From Pseudomonas sp. (GTDB lineage: Bacteria > Pseudomonadota > Gammaproteobacteria > Pseudomonadales > Pseudomonadaceae): a stretch of 12,057 nt of DNA. The DNA is taken from contig JAURXE010000215.1 in the NCBI GenBank assembly GCA_030654635.1, forward strand, positions 1 through 12,057, written 5' to 3'. The position numbers and the translations under genes are program-made. This document shows positions 6,713-12,057 of this stretch, piece by piece. Positions within the stretch are counted from its first letter, which is position 1; each line of letters opens with the position of its first letter. The notes under the pieces are model-generated. The model was not told the origin of the DNA, did no database searches, and saw only the letters and a list, made by a program, of their open reading frames with translations.

Positions 6713-6741
6713 ATTATATAGCCACTTTTTTTAACCATCGA
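6713..6741 (-). promoter_or_regulatory. Putative sigma-70 promoter of the DUF3365-CsoR-rhodanese operon
   Basis: On the minus strand a perfect -10 hexamer TATAAT (6713-6718) is preceded, 17 nt upstream, by a poor -35 (TCGATG, three of six matches to consensus). The start of transcription would fall near 6706, putting the operator dyad at about +5 to +20. An alternative -10, TATACT (6697-6702), overlaps the operator itself. Either arrangement would allow a bound repressor to block initiation. Confidence 0.45.
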
Positions 6742-6854
6742 CAGCCCGCTGAACCGGGCGAGAGGATGAAAACACTTGCGTAACGAGCTGGTTATAAATA
6801 CCCGCAAGCCCGTGGCGCAAGCATCCCAGCAGCGGAGCACACGCCAACCGGCTG

Positions 6855-6950
6855 CGACAATCAAACGCAGCCCACCGATTCGAGCGGCAAGTGGCGCGTC
6901 GAGATACTGATCGATGCGGCAGACTTGTGGCGTACTGCGCGGATTTGGCG
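6855..6950 (+). pseudogene. Decayed remnant of a DUF2914 C-terminus
   Basis: A 17-bp stretch (6883-6899) is identical to 4603-4619, near the end of the DUF5924/DUF2914 gene. It encodes SGKWRV and continues as EILID. After a net loss of two bases relative to the intact copy, the frame resumes as GQTCGVLR, matching the intact GQTLGVLRF. Weaker similarity extends upstream (DNQ...P before SGKWRV). No start codon or longer conserved frame is left, so this is a gene fossil inside the roughly 340-bp stretch 6740-7082, in which I see nothing else convincing. The source may have been a related paralogue rather than a direct copy. Confidence 0.5.
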
Positions 6951-7082
6951 CAGTGGCGACGTGCCTCAAGCTCGCTATGCTCACGCCCGCAGGCCGTCGC
7001 GAGCGTTCAAGCTGCCGCGGTTGTTGCAGCGATTAAAAACGGCTAATTTCTCCCGCACAGGTCCCCGCAGCAGGAAGCGCTC

Positions 7083-7469
7083 ATGTCGCAACGTCGTCTA
7101 GAATATGTCTGGGTAGCCTGCCTTGCAGTGCTGTTCAACGTGTTCGCCATGCCGTTGTCCAGCGTCATGTCGGCGCCGCAAAAAGAGCTGCTGATGTGGG
7201 GCAGTTTCTGCTCAACGGGCGGCACCGAGCTGGTGGCCATCTCGCTGGGCAACAACAGCGATGAGCCCGCGCAAAATAGCAGTCACGCCAACTCACCCCA
7301 TTCATGCTGCTGCTCCAATGCCACAGTACTGGCGCTGCCTACGGCCTTGCCGTTTGCCCACCTCCGCAGCTTTAAGGCTTCCCGGTCACCGGCCAATCTA
7401 GAGCACAGAGGCATTGCTCTGCGCCGACTCTGGCCAAGCATCAACCCGCGCGCCTCTCCCCTGAGCTGA
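7083..7469 (+). CDS. DUF2946 family protein
   Basis: A 128-aa protein with one N-terminal hydrophobic segment (VWVACLAVLFNVFAMPL, 9-25), which may be an uncleaved anchor or a signal peptide. It has a cysteine-containing core, GSFCSTGG (40-47), and HSCCCSN (73-79). The C-terminus WPSINPRASP (117-126) is the variant of the W-P-x-x-x-P-R-A-P end seen in DUF2946 proteins. DUF2946 genes are commonly found beside TonB-dependent copper receptors and PCu(A)C chaperones, and the His/Cys pattern suggests metal binding, though function is unproven. Shine-Dalgarno AGGAAG lies about 7 nt before the ATG. It is the most divergent of three family members in this window; the other two lack the CCC cluster. 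Confidence 0.78.
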   Translation: MSQRRLEYVWVACLAVLFNVFAMPLSSVMSAPQKELLMWGSFCSTGGTELVAISLGNNSDEPAQNSSHANSPHSCCCSNATVLALPTALPFAHLRSFKASRSPANLEHRGIALRRLWPSINPRASPLS

Positions 7470-7643
7470 TCCCTGCCGGCTTTGCCACACACGCGCCGCG
7501 CCCTCACGGGCCGGCACGTTGGCAAGCCTTGCATTCGAGTGTTTGGCACTCGTAACGACGCGGCTACCGAGCCTTCGGTGCCGCCAAAGGATTGCTTATC
7601 GCCGCCAGGCTGATTGCCCTTGGCCGCGATCAGGAGAGATCAA

Positions 7644-8222
7644 ATGTCAGCTCATTACATCAATGCTCAAGGTTGCGACCGCTCAAAGCTGGATGCCCTA
7701 TCGTTGCACCAGTTTCTCGCCGGTTATCCACGCACAACGAAAACCTTCACCCATGCCGATAACAGCCTGCGGGTGTATTGGCACACCCTGTTTGACCTGT
7801 GTCCGCAGCTGCTGAAACTCGACGCGCCGGAGGCGATGGGCATGTTTCGCGGCTTTATCAAATATGCCGCTGCGCAGAACCTGCCCCTGAACTGGACCCT
7901 GCATTGCAGTTTGTACCGCTGGCTGCTGAGCTCTGAGTTCGCGCCAGGACTCAACGCCGAGCATTTGGAGGCGATCATGCTGGCCACCGTTTCACTCTGG
8001 TGCAGTAATGATCAGAGCGGCAAAGTCGGCATTGCCTTGGCCCATAGTCACAGCCCATTGGTAGTCATTGGCTGGAAGAGCAAAGGCCACAACGCCAGAT
8101 CAGCCCTGGATGTGCTCGAACCGCAAGGCTTTACCCCACCCAGCAAAGATTTTGGCTACTTAACGCTGGCGCAATATCCGTTCGACCTGCTGCGCCGTTT
8201 CAAGCCATTGCCGAAACATTGA
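7644..8222 (+). CDS. Hypothetical protein, unrecognised family
   Basis: A 192-aa predicted soluble protein with no signal peptide and no membrane segment. The start was placed at ATG 7644 (MSAHYINAQGCDRSKLDALS) because AGGAGA lies about 7 nt upstream; an in-frame ATG at 7614 would add ten residues without a Shine-Dalgarno. The protein is aromatic- and Leu-rich, probably mainly helical in the first 130 residues (LHQFLAGYPRTTKTFTHADN, ...MFRGFIKYAAAQNLPLNW). A segment IALAHSHSPLVVIGWKSKGH follows that looks like a beta-alpha-beta element. It has four cysteines but no paired CxxC. I do not recognise a domain. It lies between a DUF2946 gene and the convergent PCu(A)C gene, so a metal-related role is possible but unsupported by motif. 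Confidence 0.75.
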   Translation: MSAHYINAQGCDRSKLDALSLHQFLAGYPRTTKTFTHADNSLRVYWHTLFDLCPQLLKLDAPEAMGMFRGFIKYAAAQNLPLNWTLHCSLYRWLLSSEFAPGLNAEHLEAIMLATVSLWCSNDQSGKVGIALAHSHSPLVVIGWKSKGHNARSALDVLEPQGFTPPSKDFGYLTLAQYPFDLLRRFKPLPKH

Positions 8223-8264
8223 AAACAGCCCTGCGGACGCGGCTAATGCCGGGCGGTGCAGGGC
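8221..8264 (-). terminator. Putative Rho-independent terminator of the PCu(A)C gene
   Basis: On the minus strand, an imperfect long hairpin with outer stem GCCCTGC/GCAGGGC (8258-8264 with 8228-8234), an inner GC stem and a 4-nt loop is followed by CTGTTTTC. It lies about 125 nt past the stop of the minus-strand copper chaperone gene and abuts the stop of the convergent plus-strand gene. Confidence 0.45.
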
Positions 8265-8387
8265 GCTCAAGAGCAGCAGCCAAGGAAGGAATTTCATCTT
8301 ACGTCTCGCTCATGGGAGCTGGCGCCGGCTGCGGCGCCGCTCGGTTTGCCCGTAACGTCTTACGGTTTGCAGCGGGACACACTAGGG

Positions 8388-8873
8388 CTAAGGGGCAGAT
8401 TTATGCTCATGCTCTTCAGCATGACCCGTTGGGGCGTCCTTTTGCACGGCAACCTCGACCTGCACATCGCCGGCTTGTTCAAAGTGCAGAGTGAGCGGGA
8501 AACGCTGACCATCCTTGAGTGGCTGCTTCAGTTCAAACAGCATCACGTGATAGCCCATGGGCGCAAAGCTCACTTCGCCCTTGGCGGGAATCTCGACGGC
8601 CTGCACATGCCGCATTTTCATCAAACCATCGGCTTGCACATGCTCATGCAGCTCCGCACGGCCAGCCGCAGGGGTTGCGGCACTGAGCAGACGGTCAGCC
8701 GTCGCACCGTGGTTATGCACGCCAAAGTAGACTGCTGCCGTCGGTGACACCGGCGGTACTTCACGCGACCAAGGATGTTCAATCTGCAACTCAGCGACCT
8801 TGTATTCATGGGCTTGGACGAATAGGCCCGGGGTTAAAAGTGCGACCAACATCAGGGCTTTTTTCAACTTCAT
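8388..8873 (-). CDS. Periplasmic copper chaperone PCu(A)C
   Basis: A 161-aa exported protein (signal peptide MKLKKALMLVALLTPGLFVQA, cleavage after about residue 21). It shows the exact Cu(I) motif of the family, H76-x10-M87-x21-H109-x-M111, within ELHEHVQADGLMKMRHV and MGYHVML. The C-terminal tail HAEEHEHK (151-158) is His-rich and could add Cu(II) affinity. PCu(A)C proteins receive copper in the periplasm and deliver it to the CuA site of cytochrome oxidase, usually with Sco proteins, or store it. Shine-Dalgarno GGAGAA is about 6 nt upstream. Its neighbours, the DUF2946 genes and a TonB-dependent copper receptor, support a copper-acquisition setting. It is transcribed singly as far as visible. 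Confidence 0.94.
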   Translation of the reverse strand: MKLKKALMLVALLTPGLFVQAHEYKVAELQIEHPWSREVPPVSPTAAVYFGVHNHGATADRLLSAATPAAGRAELHEHVQADGLMKMRHVQAVEIPAKGEVSFAPMGYHVMLFELKQPLKDGQRFPLTLHFEQAGDVQVEVAVQKDAPTGHAEEHEHKSAP

Positions 8874-9028
8874 GATTCTTCTCCAATGACACTATGGGGT
8901 GCCGCTCAAGTTAAGCAGCCGACTAAAAAATGACTTGTTTGCGCTGGGTGCGCAGGGCGAAATAAAGCCAATCACTTCGCCCCGCTTGTTGCGGCTAGCG
9001 CAGCGAAAATGGTTTTTGCGGCTGGTTT

Positions 9029-9053
9029 GCGGCGCATAAAAAGCATGCGCCGC
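9029..9053 (-). terminator. Perfect 9-bp hairpin downstream of DUF2946, possible terminator
   Basis: GCGGCGCAT and ATGCGCCGC form a perfect 9-bp stem around the 7-nt loop AAAAAGC, 30 nt past the stop of the minus-strand DUF2946 gene. No U-tract follows directly on either strand, so canonical intrinsic termination is doubtful. Confidence 0.3.
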
Positions 9054-9082
9054 AATGCGCGCAGTTCAGGCTAAAAACTGTT

Positions 9083-9475
9083 TTAAACCGCGTTCAGCGC
9101 AGGCGGCGCGCGCGGACTGGCCGCAGGCCAGAAAAAGCGGGGAGGTAATGCGCTGCGGCGTGCGCCGCTAGAAAGTGTTGCGCCCCCGGCCAGCGACAGC
9201 CAACTCAGAGCACTCAAGGCGAGCACGCTGAGGGCCACACCGGCGCACAGCGGACAACTAAAATTGGCAGACCAAACACTGCCGCTTGGGCGGCTCGGGT
9301 CGTCGCCGTCTGCTGGCGGGGCGCCAGTGCTGATCGAGCAGAATTGCCCGCCAATGCCACCCAGTTGCAGGCCGCTCAGTTGCCCGTGTGCAATGCCGCA
9401 GGCGAGCAGATTGAACAGCAGGCTGGCAGCCAGCAGCCAGGCAATCAGTGAGTGGTCGTAGCGACTAAGTTTCAT
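9083..9475 (-). CDS. DUF2946 family protein (paralogue of the one at 10651)
   Basis: A 130-aa protein beginning MKLSRYDHSLIAWLLAASLL, a Sec-type signal or anchor. It then has CGIAHGQLSGLQLGGIGGQF (27-46), CSIS (46-49) and SCPLC (73-77), ending WPAASPRAPP (116-125), all DUF2946 hallmarks. A longer frame from 9616 is open but would overlap the end of cbiM and begins with non-family sequence, so the start at 9473-9475 is preferred; its Shine-Dalgarno is weak. It closely resembles the product at 10651: both have LIAWLL, C-x-I-x-H-G-Q-x-S-G-L-Q-L, CSIS, CPLC and a P-R-A-P-P end. It starts 95 nt after the cbiM stop on the same strand and may be read from the same B12-controlled transcript. Confidence 0.85.
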   Translation of the reverse strand: MKLSRYDHSLIAWLLAASLLFNLLACGIAHGQLSGLQLGGIGGQFCSISTGAPPADGDDPSRPSGSVWSANFSCPLCAGVALSVLALSALSWLSLAGGATLSSGARRSALPPRFFWPAASPRAPPALNAV

Positions 9476-9570
9476 CGGTGGCGACTCTAGCAGCGCGATT
9501 ACGCTGCCTGAATGAGGCCAATCGCCGCAGCGCCCGTGACGCGACACTGCGGCTTGCTCAGCGACGAGGG

Positions 9571-10221
9571 TTAAGCCAGCGCCAGTGACTTCACACTGGT
9601 CAAGCGTTGCACCCACTGGTTGTCGGCATGCCGTTTAAGGGTGCGCACCACCAGGCAGGTAAACAGCGGTTCACAAAGCACCAGCGGCAGGTACGAGGCG
9701 GCGAACAGCAACCAGTTGTGCAGCGGGGTCGGCTCTTCGCCCAGCGCCAGCCAGAAGCCCACCATGGCCACCACCCCGAAGTAATACAAGGCATCGAACT
9801 TGACTACCTCAGCCCAGCGAATGCTGAGCCCACCCTCGACGAAGAAACGCCGCCCGAGCAAGCCGTGGGTGGCAATCAGCGGCAAGATCAGCGACAGCGA
9901 GTTGACGCCCAGATGCACTAAGTCCAACGGCTCGAATAACAGCCCCTGCAGCAACAGGCCGATGGCAAAACCCAACAGTGTCGGGATAAAGCCGAAGACG
10001 AAATACACCGCCGAAGCACCGACAAAGTGCAACTCGGAAGCGCCCACCGGCAGGTGGAAAACCTCCATAAATACCGAGAAAAACAACGCAGCGAGCACTG
10101 TTTTGATCAGGTAGTCCGGGCGACGTAGCAGTTTAGGGGCGAACACTGCGATTGTCGCAATGGCGGTGGCGTTGGCGTACAGCACTTTGGCGGCATTGAG
10201 CACGCCGGGTTCGATATGCAT
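9571..10221 (-). CDS. CbiM-like ECF transporter substrate-binding permease
   Basis: A 216-aa polytopic membrane protein starting MHIEPGVLNAAKVLYANATA. The N-terminal Met-His is the metal-binding N-terminus of CbiM/NikM proteins, and FHLPVGASELHFVG (55-68) contains the second His region of that site (His65). Five to seven hydrophobic helices follow. The family is the substrate-binding and permease part of energy-coupling-factor Co(II)/Ni(II) transporters. No CbiN, CbiQ or CbiO partner is present in the window, so this is either a solo CbiM or one that uses subunits encoded elsewhere. The start at 10219-10221 has GGAGG about 8 nt upstream; the in-frame ATG at 10296 lies inside the riboswitch and is rejected. 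The cobalamin riboswitch upstream strongly supports Co(II) supply for B12 synthesis as the role. Confidence 0.88.
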   Translation of the reverse strand: MHIEPGVLNAAKVLYANATAIATIAVFAPKLLRRPDYLIKTVLAALFFSVFMEVFHLPVGASELHFVGASAVYFVFGFIPTLLGFAIGLLLQGLLFEPLDLVHLGVNSLSLILPLIATHGLLGRRFFVEGGLSIRWAEVVKFDALYYFGVVAMVGFWLALGEEPTPLHNWLLFAASYLPLVLCEPLFTCLVVRTLKRHADNQWVQRLTSVKSLALA

Positions 10222-10226
10222 CGTTC

Positions 10227-10239
10227 TCCCTCCGAGGGA
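10227..10239 (-). promoter_or_regulatory. Hairpin covering the cbiM Shine-Dalgarno (expression platform candidate)
   Basis: On the minus strand TCCCTCGGAGGGA can fold into a stem of five pairs (TCCCT/AGGGA) whose 3' arm is the Shine-Dalgarno of cbiM, ending 6 nt before the ATG. This would let the riboswitch control translation. A second, weaker hairpin, ATACCG-ACTAA-CGGTAT followed by TTTC (10251-10270), lies between the aptamer and this element. Confidence 0.45.
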
Positions 10240-10264
10240 TGCGGGTGATGAAAATACCGTTAGT

Positions 10265-10445
10265 CGGTATCGCTCGTGGCAGGTCTCCTGGCTCACGGAT
10301 CAACATCTGCCGGCGTCTTCCCAGCCCGAACGGGCCAGTGACTTATTTGCCGGCAAACTCACCGTTTACAGTTGCGGGGGCAGCGCAGGAATGGCCAATG
10401 GCGTACCTGCTTCCCTGTTACCTCTACCCGGAGGGTAGAACCACT
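10265..10445 (-). ncRNA. Cobalamin (adenosylcobalamin-type) riboswitch
   Basis: The minus strand reads, in order, AGGGAAGCAGGT, then CCTGCGCTGCCCCCGCAACT, GTAAACGG, GTCACTGGCCC, CTGGGAAG, GATGTTGATCCGTGAG and the B12 box AGCCAGGAGACCTGCCA (10277-10293). This is the conserved order of cobalamin aptamers. The GTCACTG element differs from the common GCCACTG by one base. It ends about 45 nt before the cbiM start. Binding of cobalamin is expected to lower cbiM expression. The exact 5' boundary is approximate. Confidence 0.93.
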
Positions 10446-10600
10446 GAGCGAGCGTAGCCTAAGGGCTTTCGCCACCTTTGGCATCCATTTTCAGCCACGG
10501 CTTAGCGTGCTCTAACAAGGCTGTACTGCTTATCGGCGCAAGCGAGTCATAGCGCCTCAGACTCACCCAATAACGAGTACCGACATCTCTGCGACAATAG

Positions 10601-10622
10601 AACGCAGCTCGTAAGCTGCGTT
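10601..10622 (+). repeat. Perfect 9-bp inverted repeat in the DUF2946 leader
   Basis: AACGCAGCT-CGTA-AGCTGCGTT forms a perfect 9-bp stem with a 4-nt loop, 28 nt before the start of the plus-strand DUF2946 gene and on the opposite side of the intergenic region from the cobalamin riboswitch. It has no following U-tract. It could be an operator or a leader hairpin; function unknown. Confidence 0.5.
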
Positions 10623-10650
10623 ATGCGGGCACCACTGGTAAAGTGCCAGC

Positions 10651-11016
10651 ATGAAAATAGCCCACACCAATCGCAGGCTTATTGCTTGGTTACTGTACAG
10701 CTGCGTGCTGTTCAGTACCTTTGCCTGCGCCATTGGTCATGGGCAAAGCAGCGGCCTGCAACTGAGCGGCATCGACCAGTTGCAATGCAGCATCAGCGGC
10801 GCCAGCGATTCGCGGGTACCCCCGCTGAGCCAGTCGCCGGTGACGTTCGAGTGTCCGCTGTGTGGCAGCCATGGGCTGACCACCAGCCTTAGCGGCTACA
10901 GCTTGCAACTGCCGGTCTGGCAAGCCGATACGCGCTTGCTCAGTGCCGCCACCAGCATCTCATGGCAGCCAAGCCCCTGGCCCGCAGCCAATCCCCGAGC
11001 GCCACCCGTTCTCTAG
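10651..11016 (+). CDS. DUF2946 family protein next to the TonB receptor
   Basis: A 121-aa protein with an N-terminal hydrophobic signal or anchor (LIAWLLYSCVLFSTFACAIG, 10-29), HGQSSGLQLSGI (30-41), CSIS (46-49), FECPLCGSHG (66-75) and the family end WPAANPRAPP (110-119). Potential metal ligands are His30, Cys46, the Cys69-x-x... CPLC pair and His74. It is paralogous to the gene at 9083-9475 and lies 115 bp upstream of the TonB-dependent copper receptor on the same strand, so the two may form one transcription unit. Its Shine-Dalgarno is weak (TAAAG). DUF2946 proteins commonly sit beside such receptors; the biochemical role is not established. Confidence 0.85.
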   Translation: MKIAHTNRRLIAWLLYSCVLFSTFACAIGHGQSSGLQLSGIDQLQCSISGASDSRVPPLSQSPVTFECPLCGSHGLTTSLSGYSLQLPVWQADTRLLSAATSISWQPSPWPAANPRAPPVL

Positions 11017-11131
11017 TGCTACGGCAGCCCAGGCTGCCAATCGATTGCGCTGCCAACAAACCTAGCGACGCCCATGGGCGCAGACAAGGTTGTATTGGCG
11101 GCACCTGAAGCCCTGCACAGAGACACTCTCC

Positions 11132-12057
11132 ATGTACCCAACCTTCCCTGATTCACGGGCCTGCGCGGCCCTGCTCGCACTCCTCAGCCCATTGGCTCAG
11201 GCGGCCGAACCCGCGCCCCTGATCATCACCGGCACAAACAACAGATCCGTGCAGCTGGTACCCAGCGTGATCGAGGCGAAACAGCCCCTGCTCGGTGCCA
11301 GCCAAGTCGCGGCGCCAACGCTGCAAACCCTGCGCTCGGCCACCAGCGACAGCGCCAGCCTGCTGCGCGACGTACCCGGCGTCAGCCTCAATAGCGCCGG
11401 CGGCATCTCCAGCCTGCCGGCGGTCCACGGCCTGGCCGACGACCGTCTGCGGATCAAGATCGACGGCATGGACCTGGTGGCTTCCTGTCCTAACCACATG
11501 AACCCGGCGATGTCTTATATCGCCCCGAGCAACCTCGGCAACTTGCAGGTGTTTGCCGGTATCACCCCAGTCAGCGTCGGTGGCGACAGCATCGGCGGCA
11601 CCATCATCGCCGACAGCGCAGCGCCAGAGTTTGCCGCGCCCGGTGCGGCCAGCATCGACAAGGGTGAAGTAGGCGGTTTTTACCGCAGCAACAACGACGC
11701 CCGTGGCGGCAATTTCTCCGCCACTCATGCCGAAGAGCAGTTCAACATCCGTTACGACGGCAGCTACAGCAAGGCCAACAATTACAGCGCCGGCGGCGAC
11801 TTCAAGAGCAGCACCAGCACCGGCCAGGTCGGCAACAGCTCGCCGCTGGACGAAGTGGCTTCCAGTGCCTACGAGACGGAAAACCACGCTCTGGGCATGG
11901 CTCTCAAACTCGGTGAAGACCTGCTGGAGCTGAAACTCGGCTATCAACAGGTGCCGCAGGAATTGTTCCCCAACCAGCGCATGGACATGACCGACAACAC
12001 CCAGCAACGCATCAGCCTGCGTTATCTCAGCCAGTTCAACTGGGGCGAGCTGGACAC
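11132..12057 (+). CDS. TonB-dependent copper receptor, OprC/NosA type (3' end outside the window)
   Basis: The first 308 codons are visible and open to the right edge. A signal peptide (about 1-24, ending LAQA) is followed by a plug domain: SATSDSASLLRDVPGVSLNS (69-88, with the plug-typical LLRDVPGV), VHGLADDRLRIKIDGM (98-113) and a GGDSIGGTI segment. Residues 119-123 are CPNHM, followed by NPAMSYI. This matches the copper-binding loop of OprC/NosA-type receptors, in which the Cys and the Met four residues later bind copper. The beta-barrel begins near residue 180. No clear TonB box was read; IITGT (31-35) is a weak candidate. The Shine-Dalgarno is weak, but the ATG starts a good signal peptide. 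It imports copper across the outer membrane using TonB energy. I refrain from the symbol oprC because most of the barrel is not visible. Confidence 0.9.
   Translation, partial: MYPTFPDSRACAALLALLSPLAQAAEPAPLIITGTNNRSVQLVPSVIEAKQPLLGASQVAAPTLQTLRSATSDSASLLRDVPGVSLNSAGGISSLPAVHGLADDRLRIKIDGMDLVASCPNHMNPAMSYIAPSNLGNLQVFAGITPVSVGGDSIGGTIIADSAAPEFAAPGAASIDKGEVGGFYRSNNDARGGNFSATHAEEQFNIRYDGSYSKANNYSAGGDFKSSTSTGQVGNSSPLDEVASSAYETENHALGMALKLGEDLLELKLGYQQVPQELFPNQRMDMTDNTQQRISLRYLSQFNWGELD

Noticed and set aside
6852..6871. 20-bp near match (two mismatches) to 10589-10608, both reading CTGCGACAAT-NN-AACGCAGC
   Set aside because: By rough estimate, one such match is not surprising for a window of this size and base composition, and the flanks do not extend it. 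One copy lies within the DUF2914 remnant.
6682..6984. Minus-strand 100-codon frame between the haem operon and the DUF2946 gene
   Set aside because: It overlaps the predicted promoter and operator, has no convincing Shine-Dalgarno, and runs antisense to the DUF2914 remnant; no recognisable protein features.
11023..11080. GC-rich palindromes before the TonB receptor (GGCAGCC-CA-GGCTGCC and CGCCCATGGGCG)
   Set aside because: They do not match known Fur, Zur or CueR sites that I can recall and carry no T-run for termination. They may be chance in GC-rich DNA.
11153..12007. Long open frame (284 codons) on the minus strand
   Set aside because: It lies antisense to the TonB-dependent receptor, whose plus-strand frame has a signal peptide, plug motifs and CPNHM. 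The minus frame is Val/Ala/Gly-rich and shows no family motif, as expected of a GC-rich shadow.

Overview
The window looks like chromosomal DNA from a GC-rich gammaproteobacterium, most likely Pseudomonas in the broad sense (Stutzerimonas-like lineages included). This is inferred from codon use and from the families present: DUF5924/DUF2914, DUF2946, a PCu(A)C copper chaperone, an OprC/NosA-type receptor and a cobalamin riboswitch. It contains no rRNA, tRNA, CRISPR array, insertion sequence or phage gene that I can see.

Left part (1-2540, minus strand): a tightly overlapping three-gene unit with a BASS-family (SBF) transporter, an extended-SDR NAD-dependent epimerase/dehydratase, and an exported protein with one CxxCH haem-c motif that runs off the left edge. 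Divergent from it on the plus strand (2756-4680) are a small predicted lipoprotein, a MAPEG-family membrane protein and a DUF5924/DUF2914 membrane protein.

Middle (4717-6740, minus strand): a compact five-gene operon reading, in order of transcription, exported haem-c DUF3365 protein, CsoR/FrmR-family regulator, single-domain rhodanese, DUF2892 two-helix membrane protein, OsmC-like protein. A 16-bp dyad of CsoR-family operator type (5-bp arms around a G-containing spacer) sits just upstream of the first gene. The regulator lacks the usual Cys-His-Cys copper ligands and instead has Cys37 and Cys61. Together with the sulfur-transfer genes, this suggests thiol or sulfane-sulfur sensing rather than Cu(I) sensing. 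The rhodanese and DUF2892 genes look like a split version of the E. coli YgaP architecture.

Right part (6740-12057): after a decayed DUF2914 remnant comes a copper/metal-uptake region. It holds three DUF2946 proteins (7083, 9083 and 10651), an unrecognised 192-aa protein, a periplasmic PCu(A)C copper chaperone with an exact H-x10-M-x21-H-x-M motif, a CbiM-type ECF substrate-binding permease behind a cobalamin riboswitch (minus strand), and the N-terminal part of a TonB-dependent copper receptor with a CPNHM motif. Two clearly paralogous DUF2946 genes flank the cbiM gene and its riboswitch in opposite orientations. The receptor would bring copper across the outer membrane and PCu(A)C would handle it in the periplasm. 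The CbiM-like protein would move Co(II), or a related metal, across the inner membrane under B12 control.
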